From assembly GCF_036924535.1 (NCBI RefSeq), contig NZ_JAZHRT010000001.1, positions 1,550,001 through 1,614,000 of the forward strand: a DNA stretch of 64,000 nucleotides. The letters run 5' to 3'. This document shows, one piece after another, positions 34,990 through 43,445 of the stretch. A program made the position numbers and the translations under genes. The notes beneath the pieces are model-generated. The model had not been told where the DNA came from. It searched no databases and worked only from the letters and a program-made list of their open reading frames with translations. The stretch is from Bradyrhizobium sp. AZCC 2262 (GTDB lineage Bacteria; Pseudomonadota; Alphaproteobacteria; Rhizobiales; Xanthobacteraceae). The stretch's first letter is position 1, and every line of letters begins with the position of its first letter.

Positions 34990-36213
34990 ATGAATTTCGA
35001 CATGTCCGAAAGGCAAAAGGAATGGCTGAACCGCGTACAGGCGTTCATGAAGACGCATGTTCGTCCGGCGGTGCCGATCTACGAGAAGCAGGATGCGGAG
35101 GGCCCGCGCTGGAAGGTGATCCCGATCCTCGAGGAGCTGAAGAAGAAGGCGAAGGCCGAAGGCCTCTGGAACATGTTCATGCCGCCGAACGCGCATGAAG
35201 ACGACGAATTCCGCGGCGCGGGATTGACCAACCTCGAATATGCGCTGCTGTCGGAAGAGATGGGCCACATCTCCTGGGCCTCGGAGGTGTTCAACTGTTC
35301 CGCCCCCGATACCGGCAACATGGAAGTGTTCATCCGCTACGGCACCAAGGAGCAGAAGCGGAAGTGGCTGAAGCCGCTGATGGAGGGCGAGATCCGCTCC
35401 GCCTTCCTGATGACCGAGCCGGCCGTGGCGTCATCGGACGCCACCAACATCGAGACGCGCATCGAAAAGGACGGCGACCACTATGTCATCAACGGCCGCA
35501 AATGGTGGTCGTCGGGCGTCGGCGACCCCCGCTGCAAGATCGCGATCCTGATGGGCAAGACCGATTTCAAGGCGGCGAAGCATCAGCAGCAGTCGCAGAT
35601 CCTGGTTCCGCTCGACACTCCCGGCATCAAGGTGGAGAAGATGCTGCCGGTGTTCGGCTTTGACGACGCGCCGCACGGTCACGCCCAGGTGCTGCTGGAA
35701 AACGTTCGCGTGCCGAAGGAAAACATCCTGCTCGGCGAAGGCCGAGGTTTCGAGATCGCACAGGGCCGTCTCGGCCCGGGCCGTATCCATCACTGCATGC
35801 GCACCATCGGCAAGGCCGAGGAGGCGCTGGAGAAGATGGTGAAGCGGCTGGCCTCGCGCACCGCGTTCGGCAAGAAGATCATCGAGCACTCGGTGTGGGA
35901 ACAGCGCATCGGCGAAGCGCGTGCCGATATCGAGATGAATCGCTTGCTGTGCCTCAAGGCCGCCGACATGATGGACAAGGTCGGCAACAAGACCGCGCAG
36001 GCCGAGATCGCGATGATCAAGGTCACGGCTCCCAATATGGCGCTGAAGATCATCGACAACGCCATCCAGGCTTACGGCGGCGGCGGCGTCTCCGACGATG
36101 CCGGCCTGGCAAAGGATTACGCCCATATCCGGACGCTTCGCCTCGCGGACGGTCCGGACGAGGTGCACAATCGCGCCATTGCCAGACTTGAACTTCGGAA
36201 GTATGCAAACTGA
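34990..36213 (+). CDS. Acyl-CoA dehydrogenase (ACAD10/11-like)
   Basis: A 407-residue FAD-dependent acyl-CoA dehydrogenase starting at 34990 ([12 protein letters not shown]) after a GAGGAGCG ribosome site. FAD-contact segments [18 protein letters not shown] and [10 protein letters not shown], the central [21 protein letters not shown], and the C-terminal [20 protein letters not shown] are visible. The last is the form seen in ACAD10/11-type enzymes, which work with a linked kinase domain. The next gene encodes exactly such a phosphotransferase. Together they may convert 4-hydroxyacyl-CoAs through a phosphorylated intermediate to regular beta-oxidation substrates, as described for ACAD11 and the Pseudomonas lva pathway. 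Ordinary acyl-CoA oxidation is the alternative. Confidence 0.88.
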   Translation: MNFDMSERQKEWLNRVQAFMKTHVRPAVPIYEKQDAEGPRWKVIPILEELKKKAKAEGLWNMFMPPNAHEDDEFRGAGLTNLEYALLSEEMGHISWASEVFNCSAPDTGNMEVFIRYGTKEQKRKWLKPLMEGEIRSAFLMTEPAVASSDATNIETRIEKDGDHYVINGRKWWSSGVGDPRCKIAILMGKTDFKAAKHQQQSQILVPLDTPGIKVEKMLPVFGFDDAPHGHAQVLLENVRVPKENILLGEGRGFEIAQGRLGPGRIHHCMRTIGKAEEALEKMVKRLASRTAFGKKIIEHSVWEQRIGEARADIEMNRLLCLKAADMMDKVGNKTAQAEIAMIKVTAPNMALKIIDNAIQAYGGGGVSDDAGLAKDYAHIRTLRLADGPDEVHNRAIARLELRKYAN

Positions 36214-36253
36214 CGGCACACTAACCGACGGGAGCCGTCACCTGCGCTCCTAC

Positions 36254-36338
36254 CCGTCATTCCGGGGCGATGCGACAGCATCGAACCCGGAATCTCGAGA
36301 TTCCGGGTCTGGTCCTTCGGACCATCCCGGAATGACGG
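36254..36338. repeat. Palindromic intergenic repeat (CCGTCATTCCGGG type)
   Basis: CCGTCATTCCGGG (36254-36266) is inverted exactly at 36326-36338. Inside lies a perfect 24 bp palindrome centred on CTCGAG (36285-36308). The whole can fold as a long cruciform or RNA hairpin between the dehydrogenase and kinase genes, where it could affect mRNA stability. A related copy is at 41329-41428. Confidence 0.75.
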
Positions 36339-36367
36339 AATAATAAAAAATGTAAGGGAGCGTCATC

Positions 36368-37426
36368 GTGGCGGACGGCGTCAGGAAAGACGAAGAGTTC
36401 TCGGGCACCAAGGAAGTCGAGGAGCGTCATCGTATCAACGAGGCGAGCCTCGATGGCTGGATGCGCGAGCATGTCGAGGGCTATCAGGGGCCGCTGACCG
36501 TCCTGCAGTTCAAGGGCGGCCAGTCCAACCCGACCTACAAGCTCGAAACGCCGGCGCGCTCCTACGTGATGCGTCGAAAACCGTTCGGTAAATTGCTGCC
36601 CTCGGCGCATGCGGTCGATCGCGAGTTCCGCGTCATCGCAGCGCTCGGCAAGCAGGGCTTTCCGGTCGCCAAGGCCTACGCGCTGTGCACCGACGACGCC
36701 GTGATCGGCGCGGCCTTCTACATCATGTCGATGGAAGAGGGCCGGGTGTTCTGGGATCCGAGCCTGCCGAGCCAGACGCCGGACGCCCGCCGCAAGATTT
36801 TTACCAGCAAGATCGAGACGCTGGCAAAACTCCATGTCTTCGATCCCGAGAAAATCGGGCTCGGCGATTTCGGCAAGCCGGGCAATTATTTCGCGCGTCA
36901 GGTCGATCGCTGGACCAAGCAATACCGCGCCTCCGAGACGCAGCACATTCCGGAATTCGAGAAGCTTGCCGAGTGGCTGCCGAAAACCGTGCCGGCGCAG
37001 GCGCGCGCCTCGGTCGTCCACGGCGACTACCGTCTCGACAACATGATTTTCCATGCGACGGAACCGCGCGTGCAGGCCGTGCTGGACTGGGAACTGTCGA
37101 CGCTCGGCGATCCCATGGCCGACTTCACCTATCTGTTGATGCAGTGGACCATGCCGGGTCTCGCCAATGCCGATCTCAAGGCACTCAACATTCCGAGCCT
37201 GGAAGAGGCCGCGCAGATCTACTGCAACGTCACCGGCAGCGCCGTGCCTGACCTGAACTGGTATTTTGCCTACAACCTGTTCCGTCTGGCCGGCATCACG
37301 CAGGGCATCGCCGGCCGCGTTCGCGACGGCACCGCGGCCAATGCCAGGGCGCTGGAGTCGGCGGCGCGCACCGTGCCACTGTCGAAGGATGCCTGGGCAT
37401 ATGCACAGAAAGCCGGCGCGACCTAA
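36368..37426 (+). CDS. Phosphotransferase family protein (ACAD10/11 kinase-domain-like)
   Basis: A 352-residue aminoglycoside-phosphotransferase-fold kinase from a GTG start preceded by AAGGGAG. The glycine-rich segment FKGGQSNPTYKLE, the catalytic loop VVHGDYRLDN (H218, D220, N225) and the metal-binding DWE (240-242) are intact, so it should be active. This subgroup is the bacterial counterpart of the kinase domain of mitochondrial ACAD10/11 and of LvaA, which phosphorylates 4-hydroxyacyl-CoA. It follows the acyl-CoA dehydrogenase on the same strand, separated by a palindromic repeat. A shared role in 4-hydroxy-acid breakdown is inferred from this pairing. Confidence 0.85.
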   Translation: MADGVRKDEEFSGTKEVEERHRINEASLDGWMREHVEGYQGPLTVLQFKGGQSNPTYKLETPARSYVMRRKPFGKLLPSAHAVDREFRVIAALGKQGFPVAKAYALCTDDAVIGAAFYIMSMEEGRVFWDPSLPSQTPDARRKIFTSKIETLAKLHVFDPEKIGLGDFGKPGNYFARQVDRWTKQYRASETQHIPEFEKLAEWLPKTVPAQARASVVHGDYRLDNMIFHATEPRVQAVLDWELSTLGDPMADFTYLLMQWTMPGLANADLKALNIPSLEEAAQIYCNVTGSAVPDLNWYFAYNLFRLAGITQGIAGRVRDGTAANARALESAARTVPLSKDAWAYAQKAGAT

Positions 37427-37435
37427 GCCGCGTCG

Positions 37436-38356
37436 TTGGCTTACTTGGCACTCTCTCCGAATATTCGCGGCAGCCTGCTCATGGCGGTATCCATGGCGGC
37501 GTTCACCACGAACGACTCCATCACCAAGGTAGTGTCGTCCGAGATGAACTTCGGCCAGGTGATGCTGGTGCGCGGGCTGTTCGCGATTCTGCTGGTCGCG
37601 GTGTTCGCCTGGCATCAGGGCGCGCTGCGTCCGTTGCACACCCTGATGGTCAAGCCGGTGGCGCTGCGGGTGTTCGGCGAAATCGGCGGCACGATCTCGT
37701 TCATGGCGGCGCTCGCGCATTTGCCGCTCGCCAACACCTCGGCGATCTTCCAGGCGCTGCCACTGGCGATCACGCTCGGCGCCGCCGTGATATTCGGTGA
37801 GCCGGTCGGATGGCGGCGCTGGTCGGCGATCGTGGCCGGCTTCATCGGCGTGCTGATCATCGTGCGGCCGGGGCTTGCGGGCTTCAGCCAGTATTCGCTG
37901 TTCGCGCTGGTGTCGGTCGGCTTCTGCGCGCTGCGCGATCTCGCGACGAGGAAGATCCCCGCGCAGATTCCGTCGCTGTTCATCACGCTGTTGACGACCG
38001 TGACCGTAACCGCTGCCGGTGGCGCCATCCTGGTTCCGCTCGGCGGCTGGACGCCGCCATCGACAGGCGCGCTCGGCCTGCAGGCGCTGGCCGCCGTGCT
38101 GCTGCTGATCGGCTACCAATGTATCATCACAGCGTTGCGCACCGGCGACATCTCCGCGGTGGCGCCGTTCCGCTATTTGGCGCTGCTGTGGGCGATGCTG
38201 CTCGGTTATCTCGTGTTCGGCGACGTGCCCGACGCGATGATGGTGCTCGGCGCATCCATCATCGTGCTGTCCGGTCTCTACGCCTTCTACCGCGAACGCA
38301 TCCGCCACCGCGCGCTGGCGGCGGAATCATCCGGCTTTCCGCCGGACGGCTTGTGA
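37436..38356 (+). CDS. DMT superfamily (EamA) transporter
   Basis: A 306-residue protein with ten hydrophobic helices in two EamA repeats (SMAAFTTNDSITKVVSSEMN at the start, VAPFRYLALLWAMLLGYLVFG in the second). I take a TTG start at 37436, because LALSPNIRGSLLMAVSMA resembles the usual beginning of rhizobial members. An ATG at 37481 would shorten it by 15 residues. It starts 9 bases after the kinase gene and is probably in the same operon. It could move a substrate or product of the catabolic genes. Substrate unknown. Confidence 0.82.
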   Translation: MAYLALSPNIRGSLLMAVSMAAFTTNDSITKVVSSEMNFGQVMLVRGLFAILLVAVFAWHQGALRPLHTLMVKPVALRVFGEIGGTISFMAALAHLPLANTSAIFQALPLAITLGAAVIFGEPVGWRRWSAIVAGFIGVLIIVRPGLAGFSQYSLFALVSVGFCALRDLATRKIPAQIPSLFITLLTTVTVTAAGGAILVPLGGWTPPSTGALGLQALAAVLLLIGYQCIITALRTGDISAVAPFRYLALLWAMLLGYLVFGDVPDAMMVLGASIIVLSGLYAFYRERIRHRALAAESSGFPPDGL

Positions 38357-38399
38357 TTGCGTCGCGGGTGTCCATATCCGAGGCTGATTGGAGATGGTC

Positions 38400-38756
38400 A
38401 TGATCCAGCAACTGCGCATCTACGAAATATTCGAAAAGAACAAGGCCGCGTTCCACGCCCGCTTTCGCGATCACGCCGCGCGCATCATGCAAACCGGATA
38501 TGGTTTCCGGATCGTCGCGATGTGGGAAACCAAATTCGGCGACAGGACCGAGTTTGCCTATCTCTTGGAATGGCCCGACGAGGCGGCCAAGACGGCCGCA
38601 TGGTCGGCCTTCATGGCCGATACCGAATGGTCCGAGATCAAGCGCGTGACGCATGCGGAACACGGCCTGATGGTGGGCCAGATCGAGGACCGTTTGCTGG
38701 CGGCAACGGACTATTCGCCGGCAAAAGGCAGGAGCCTTCTTGCGATCTCCGCATAG
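38400..38756 (+). CDS. NIPSNAP family protein
   Basis: A 118-residue ferredoxin-like dimeric alpha-beta barrel protein. The QLRIYEIFEKNKAAFHARFRDHA beginning (split as QLRIYEIFEKN and AAFHARFRDHA) and FAYLLEWPDEAAKTAAW match the NIPSNAP pattern. The ATG at 38400 is chosen because GGAG lies 6 bases before it. The function of bacterial members is not established; many lie among catabolic genes, as here. It follows the DMT transporter by 43 bases. Confidence 0.8.
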   Translation: MIQQLRIYEIFEKNKAAFHARFRDHAARIMQTGYGFRIVAMWETKFGDRTEFAYLLEWPDEAAKTAAWSAFMADTEWSEIKRVTHAEHGLMVGQIEDRLLAATDYSPAKGRSLLAISA

Positions 38757-38764
38757 ATCATTCT

Positions 38765-38817
38765 CGTGTCCCGGCTCTGCGGAGCAGCGTTACACGCCGC
38801 GCCGCGTCCGGGACACG
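38765..38817. repeat. Short palindromic repeat (CGTGTCCCGG type)
   Basis: CGTGTCCCGG (38765-38774) is inverted as CCGGGACACG (38808-38817), between two convergent genes. It is a rhizobial-type intergenic palindrome and could serve as a bidirectional terminator, though no T-run follows. Confidence 0.6.
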
Positions 38818-38826
38818 GGAATCTCG

Positions 38827-39612
38827 CTAGATCGGCTTGCCGGTATACGGCATCGACGCGGTGAGGCCGCCGTCGACCGGGATCGCCTGGCCGTTGACGT
38901 AGGAGGCGTCGTCGCTGGCGAGGAACAATCCCATCGCCGCAAGCTCGTGCGGCTGGCCGGGACGCTTCAGCGGATTGAGCTGGCCGATCTTGTCCTGGGT
39001 GCCGCGCTCCTTGGCGCGATCGAACACCGGCTTGGTCATGCCGGTTTCGATCAGACCCGGGCATACTGCGTTGATGCGCACACCGGTGCCGGACAGCGAG
39101 TAGGCGGTGGTCTGCACCAGGCTGATAACGCCGGCCTTGCTCGCGCCGTAAGGGTGACCACTGGCGCCGGCCTTGAGGCCCGCCACAGATGCGGTGCAGA
39201 CGATCGAGCCGGACTTCTGCTTGATCATGTGCGGCATCGAATGCTTGATCGCGAGAAACGGCCCGATCAGATTGACGCGCAACACCTCCTGCCAGTGATC
39301 GACGGTCTGCTCGGCCAAGGGCACCAGCCCGCCGCTGACGCCGGCATTGGCCCAGATCGCGTCGAGCCTGCCGTATTTCGCGACCGCCCTGTCGATGAAG
39401 GCCTTCACGTCGGCCTCCGAACCCGCATCCGCCATCACGGCCTCGATGGTGCCGCCGGCGTCACTGACGAGCTTTGCGGTTTCCTTCACGCCCTCGGTGC
39501 GGTCGACGATAATGAGCTTCGCGCCCTCCCTGGAGAACAGCACCGACGCTGCGCGTCCGATGCCACTTCCAGCACCTGTGATGACGACGGATTTGCCTTC
39601 GAGGCGGCCCAT
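38827..39612 (-). CDS. SDR family oxidoreductase
   Basis: A 261-residue classical short-chain dehydrogenase. The cofactor motif TGAGSGIGRA lies at 13-22, NAG near 90 (WANAGVSGG), the catalytic YGASK near 154, and the C-terminal PVDGGLTAS is typical. An acidic residue after the second strand (IVDRTEG) favours NAD. It is on the opposite strand to the surrounding catabolic genes. The substrate is likely a hydroxyacyl or alcohol compound but cannot be named. Confidence 0.88.
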   Translation of the reverse strand: MGRLEGKSVVITGAGSGIGRAASVLFSREGAKLIIVDRTEGVKETAKLVSDAGGTIEAVMADAGSEADVKAFIDRAVAKYGRLDAIWANAGVSGGLVPLAEQTVDHWQEVLRVNLIGPFLAIKHSMPHMIKQKSGSIVCTASVAGLKAGASGHPYGASKAGVISLVQTTAYSLSGTGVRINAVCPGLIETGMTKPVFDRAKERGTQDKIGQLNPLKRPGQPHELAAMGLFLASDDASYVNGQAIPVDGGLTASMPYTGKPI

Positions 39613-39747
39613 GAGTTTCTCCCTGCAGTGTTATGCGCGTCGGCGTCTGCCGCCTTGCGGAATTCAAACAGAATTTCAAACGCCAAGTCACTTGAGACGA
39701 TGCGTGCTCTGACGTACAGCGACAGCGAACAGTATTGAAGGGCTTTG

Positions 39748-40461
39748 ATGATGTCGAATCCAGACAGGCCGCGGGTGATTGTGACGCGATGGTGGTGGAT
39801 TCGCCATGCGCCGGTCCGCGAAGATAACGGCTGCATTTACGGGCAGGAGGATCTGGGCTGCGACACCAGCGACCGCGTCGTGTTCGAGGCGGTTGGAAAA
39901 ATCCTGCCGCGCAACGCGGTCTGGTATGCAAGCAATCTGAAGCGCACGCATCAGACCGCAAGCGCGATCTGGGCCGCCGGATTTCCCAAGCCGTCGGACA
40001 TGCCGCACGTGAATGCGTTCGCCGAACAGCATCTCGGTGAGTGGCAAGGCCTGAACCGCGCGGCATTTCTCGCCAGCCGGCCGGTCGGCAGCCACTGGCT
40101 TACTGAGATCGACGAACCCCCGCCCGGCGGCGAGAGTTTCATGAACCTCTATAACCGCGTTTGCGGCGCCATCGAGCGCATCAACGCCGAGCAGGCGGGC
40201 AGGGACGTCATCGCCGTCGCTCATGGCGGCACGATCAGGGCTGCCGTCGGGCTCGCACTCGGCGGTCAGCCGGAGAAAGGCCTCGCCTTCGATATCGACA
40301 ATTGTTCGGTGACGCGGCTCGATCATCTCTCAAGCGCCGATTACACCGGCTGGCGGCTGCCGATGGTCAACCAGCAGCCTTGGATCGCGGACGCTTCGCA
40401 CAACGCCATGCATCAGCCGGCGGGGCCTGAGGTGAAGCCGCCGGAGACGAAACTCGCCTGA
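39748..40461 (+). CDS. Histidine phosphatase family protein
   Basis: A 237-residue phosphoglycerate-mutase-fold protein. The catalytic WIRHAP segment near residue 18 carries the phosphohistidine. ASNLKRTHQTA supplies the second arginine, and VIAVAHGGTIRAAVG carries the second catalytic histidine. It is close to the alpha-ribazole phosphatase/CobC-like size but has a WWWIRHAPV beginning. GAAGGG before the ATG at 39748 suits translation; an ATG one codon later is equally possible. It diverges from the SDR gene and may start the operon with the following SDR. Substrate unknown. Confidence 0.83.
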   Translation: MMSNPDRPRVIVTRWWWIRHAPVREDNGCIYGQEDLGCDTSDRVVFEAVGKILPRNAVWYASNLKRTHQTASAIWAAGFPKPSDMPHVNAFAEQHLGEWQGLNRAAFLASRPVGSHWLTEIDEPPPGGESFMNLYNRVCGAIERINAEQAGRDVIAVAHGGTIRAAVGLALGGQPEKGLAFDIDNCSVTRLDHLSSADYTGWRLPMVNQQPWIADASHNAMHQPAGPEVKPPETKLA

Positions 40462-40550
40462 GCCTTGAGTTGTCGAGAACTGCAAAGGCTGCTTAGTTCG
40501 AATTCAAGACCAAGCCAGCATTGCGCTGGACCAACATCGGGGAGAGAGAC

Positions 40551-41318
40551 ATGACCTTGTTCGATATGTCGGGAAAAGTCGCCGTCATCACCGGCTCCAC
40601 GCGCGGCATCGGCCGCGCCATCGCCGAGCGCATGGCCGAGCACGGCGCCAAGGTCGTGATCTCCTCGCGCAAGCAGGACGTCTGCGATCAGGTCGCCAGG
40701 GAGATCAACGAAAAGTTCGGCAAGGGGACGGCGGTTGCGATCGCGGCGAACATCTCGAACAAGGAAAACCTGCAGAACCTGGTCGACGAATCCAACCGCG
40801 CCTTCGGCAAGATCGACGTGCTGGTCTGCAACGCCGCGTCCAATCCCTACTACGGTCCGCTCGGCGGCATTTCCGACGACCAGTTCCGAAAAATCCTCGA
40901 CAACAACATCGTCGCCAACAACTGGCTGATCAACATGGTGGTGCCGCAGATGATCGAGCGAAAGGACGGCTCGATCGTGATCGTGTCCTCGATCGGCGGC
41001 CTGAAGGGCTCGACCGTGCTCGGCGCCTACGCGATCTCGAAGGCCGCCGACATGCAGCTCGCGCGCAACCTGGCCTGCGAGTACGGCAAGCACAATATCC
41101 GCGTGAACTGCATCGCGCCCGGCCTGATCAAGACCGATTTCGCCAAAGCGCTGTGGGACAATCCGGAGACGCTGAAGGCTTCCACCGCGCGTTCGCCGCT
41201 CTTGCGCATCGGCGTGCCGGACGAGATCGCGGGCGCCGCGGTGCTGATGGGATCGAAGGCCGGGGACTTCATGACCGGCCAGACCATCGTGATCGACGGC
41301 GGGGCTACGATCAGTTGA
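40551..41318 (+). CDS. SDR family oxidoreductase
   Basis: A 255-residue short-chain dehydrogenase starting at 40551 (MTLFDMSGKVAVITG) after GGGGAGAGAG. The cofactor motif TGSTRGIGRAI, NAAS near 90, a catalytic serine in VSSIGG, YAISK at the active site and the VIDGGATIS end are all present. It resembles the SDRs found beside ACAD10/11-like genes, for example in 4-hydroxy-acid or short-chain acyl metabolism, and would fit oxidation of a 3-hydroxyacyl intermediate. It follows the histidine phosphatase by 89 bases. A palindromic repeat separates it from the convergent serine hydrolase. Confidence 0.88.
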   Translation: MTLFDMSGKVAVITGSTRGIGRAIAERMAEHGAKVVISSRKQDVCDQVAREINEKFGKGTAVAIAANISNKENLQNLVDESNRAFGKIDVLVCNAASNPYYGPLGGISDDQFRKILDNNIVANNWLINMVVPQMIERKDGSIVIVSSIGGLKGSTVLGAYAISKAADMQLARNLACEYGKHNIRVNCIAPGLIKTDFAKALWDNPETLKASTARSPLLRIGVPDEIAGAAVLMGSKAGDFMTGQTIVIDGGATIS

Positions 41319-41328
41319 GGCTTGGCTT

Positions 41329-41428
41329 GTCATTCCGGGGCAGCCCGTTAGGGCTGAACCCGGAATCTCGAGATTCTCAGGTGCGCAATGCGCACCATAG
41401 TTCGCGCTAACGCGCGCCTCGGAATGAC
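41329..41428. repeat. Palindromic intergenic repeat, second copy
   Basis: GTCATTCCG at 41329 is inverted at 41420-41428, and the core shares ACCCGGAATCTCGAGATTC with the repeat at 36254-36338. The inner part also carries GTGCGCAATGCGCAC. It lies between convergent genes. Confidence 0.7.
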
Positions 41429-41436
41429 GCTGCGCC

Positions 41437-42660
41437 TTACTCCACCGCCGCGTACACCAGATCCCGCAGCATCGAACGGATATATTCGCGCTGGCCGGGG
41501 CCCTGCATCATGAACACCGTGAACAGGTCTTCCGCCGGGTCGATGAAGAAGAACGTGCCGGCCATGCCGCTCCAGAAGAACTGGCCGAGCGAGCCCGGGA
41601 ACGGCGCGATGCCGCGGTGCGTACGGACAGCGAAGCCGAGGCCAAAACCGTGGCCGGGCGGCATCAGCGGCGAGTCGACCTTCACGCCGGCGCTGAGGTG
41701 ATCCGAGGCCATCAGCTCCAGCGTCTTGCGACCGATGATCCGGACGCCGTCGAGCGCGCCGCCATTGAGCAGCATCTGGCAGAACCGCGCATAGTCCATC
41801 GTGGTCGAGACCAGCCCCCCGCCGCCGGATTCCATCGCGGGCTTCTCCAGCATGTTGAAGAGCTGCACCTTGTCGCCATTCCATGGATCGGTTGCGAACG
41901 GCTCGGCGAGGCGGCTGGCGTTGGCTTCGCCCGTATGGAATGCGGTCTCGGCCATTTGCAGCGGCGCCAGGATGCGTTCGGTCAGGAAGGCGCCGAGCGA
42001 CTTGCCGGAGACGACCTCGATGATGCGGCCGAGCACGTCGGTCGAGCGGCTGTAATTCCATTCCGCGCCGGGCTGGCAGATCAGCGGCATGCCGGCGATC
42101 ATGGTCGCGTGCTCGGCGTTGGTGATCTTGCGGCTGCGCAGCCGCGACTGCTGGTAGAGCTGCTGGACCAGGCCGTTGCCGGTGTGGTCGTAGGTCAGGC
42201 CCGAGGTATGCCGCAGCAGGTCCTGGACGGTCATCTGCCGCTTTACCGGGACGAGGTCGAGCTTGCCGTTGTTGTCGACGCCGACCTTCTGCCCGGCAAA
42301 CTCCGGAATAAATTTCGCGACGGGATCGCCCAGAATGAAGTGACCGTCCTCGACCAGCATCATGATGCCGGCCGAGACGATCGGCTTCGTCATCGAGAAG
42401 ATGCGGAAGATGCTGTCATGCGCCATCGGCGCGCCTCCCGCCGGGCTCTGGCGGCCGATCGCATCGAACCAGCCGACCTGACCGCGCCGCGCCACCATCA
42501 CGGTCGCGCCGGGGAGGGTTCCCTTGTCGACCTCGCGCTTGAAGGCGTCCGACATCCGCTGCAGGCGGACGGTCGAGAGCCCGATCGTTTCCGGCTTGGC
42601 GTCGGGGAGAGAAGGGGTCTGGGGGGTGGGTGTCTGCCGGGCGGCGGTCTGCGCGTTCAT
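41437..42660 (-). CDS. Serine hydrolase (class C beta-lactamase-like)
   Basis: A 407-residue protein starting at the ATG at 42660 (MNAQTAARQ). The catalytic SMTK (SxxK) lies in FRIFSMTKPIVSAG, the YxS/N tyrosine in WNYSRSTDVLG, and the GHGFGLGF segment replaces the KTG box. This pattern belongs to the esterase/transpeptidase-like branch of family S12 rather than to true beta-lactamases. No signal peptide is visible, so it is probably cytosolic. The Pro-rich stretch before residue 30 is a flexible leader. Its substrate is likely an ester or amide. Confidence 0.87.
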   Translation of the reverse strand: MNAQTAARQTPTPQTPSLPDAKPETIGLSTVRLQRMSDAFKREVDKGTLPGATVMVARRGQVGWFDAIGRQSPAGGAPMAHDSIFRIFSMTKPIVSAGIMMLVEDGHFILGDPVAKFIPEFAGQKVGVDNNGKLDLVPVKRQMTVQDLLRHTSGLTYDHTGNGLVQQLYQQSRLRSRKITNAEHATMIAGMPLICQPGAEWNYSRSTDVLGRIIEVVSGKSLGAFLTERILAPLQMAETAFHTGEANASRLAEPFATDPWNGDKVQLFNMLEKPAMESGGGGLVSTTMDYARFCQMLLNGGALDGVRIIGRKTLELMASDHLSAGVKVDSPLMPPGHGFGLGFAVRTHRGIAPFPGSLGQFFWSGMAGTFFFIDPAEDLFTVFMMQGPGQREYIRSMLRDLVYAAVE

Positions 42661-42807
42661 GGTCTCTCCCGTTGCGCTTGTTGTTTGTAGAAACCAGTCT
42701 GGCGCAGATGCCCAGCTTTGGGTAGGCCGGAAGCCGCTTCGCCCTTGCAATCGGGGTATGCCCTATGCTTGAAACGGCGCGAAGCGGCGCACGCGCCGGT
42801 TCCCTGC

Positions 42808-42883
42808 AGGAGTGTAGCTCAATTGGTAGAGCACCGGTCTCCAAAACCGGGGGTCGCAGGTTCGAGCCCTGCCACTCCTGCCA
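42808..42883 (+). tRNA. tRNA-Trp (CCA anticodon)
   Basis: A 76-base tRNA with encoded 3' CCA. The acceptor arms AGGAGTG and CACTCCT pair fully. The D-arm AGCTCAATTGGTAGAGC is normal. The anticodon stem CCGGT/ACCGG holds the loop CTCCAAA with anticodon CCA at 42841-42843. The T-arm is CGCAGGTTCGAGCCCTGC. A tRNA-Trp just before secE-nusG is the ancestral bacterial order. Its 3' half served as the attachment site of the island that follows. Confidence 0.97.
42841..42883 (+). repeat. attL-like direct repeat (tRNA-Trp 3' half)
   Basis: The last 43 bases of tRNA-Trp, from the anticodon to CCA, recur at 45398-45440 in the same orientation with four mismatches. This is the typical footprint of tyrosine-recombinase integration into a tRNA gene. 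Confidence 0.85.
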
Positions 42884-42888
42884 TCTTT

Positions 42889-43320
42889 TCAATAACTTAG
42901 CAAAACTTCCAGCGGGCTCTTGCTGCCATTCACTTGGCGGTGGTTTTTGCGGCCTGAAAGGCCAGCACCTACCCGTGCCGCAGCGTCTTCTTGCATTCCG
43001 GGCATCACGTGGCCGTAAAGGTCCAAGGTGATTCCGATCCTGCTATGTCCCAGCCGTTCCGAGGCGACTTTGGGATGGGCTCCGGAGGCCAGCGATCTGA
43101 CCCCGCCGCATCCCCAGTAAGGACAGCCAGGGGCAAACAGCCGGGTGCTCCGCATCGCCTCGATCAATTGACCGGTCTGCTTCAGGTCGTAAGTCGTCAT
43201 CGTGGACCGTTCGACCTTGGGAGGATCCACGCCACGCTCGACCGCATCGCGCTGGACCTGGGGGTATAACGGACCCAGCGAGGGGGAAGGTCTGCCCGCC
43301 CGCCCAAGGTCCGTTTTGTT
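42889..43320 (-). pseudogene. Decayed tyrosine recombinase (integrase)
   Basis: Reading from right to left, one frame gives TYDLKQTGQLIEAMRSTRLF, part of an integrase central region. A second frame gives LSLLGMRRGQIAGLR, which matches the first catalytic-arginine box. After a deletion the first frame resumes with HPKVASERLGHSRIGITLDL, which holds the late catalytic histidine (LGHS) and the active tyrosine (DLYGHV). At least one frameshift and a loss between the boxes make it inactive. It ends next to tRNA-Trp, as integrases of tRNA-targeted islands do. Confidence 0.8.
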
Positions 43321-43445
43321 TCACATTGACACTAAGTCCCCAAATTAGAGCACAGTGAAGGAATGGACAGAATGCCGACGTGCCGCAGGGCGGGCCGGTT
43401 TGTCGGCTGAGGATGCATCAGCACGCCGGAGAGAAACGAAAGCGA

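Noticed and set aside
41437..42660. A beta-lactamase resistance gene
   Set aside because: It lacks a signal peptide and the KTG box; it fits the esterase-like branch of serine hydrolases.
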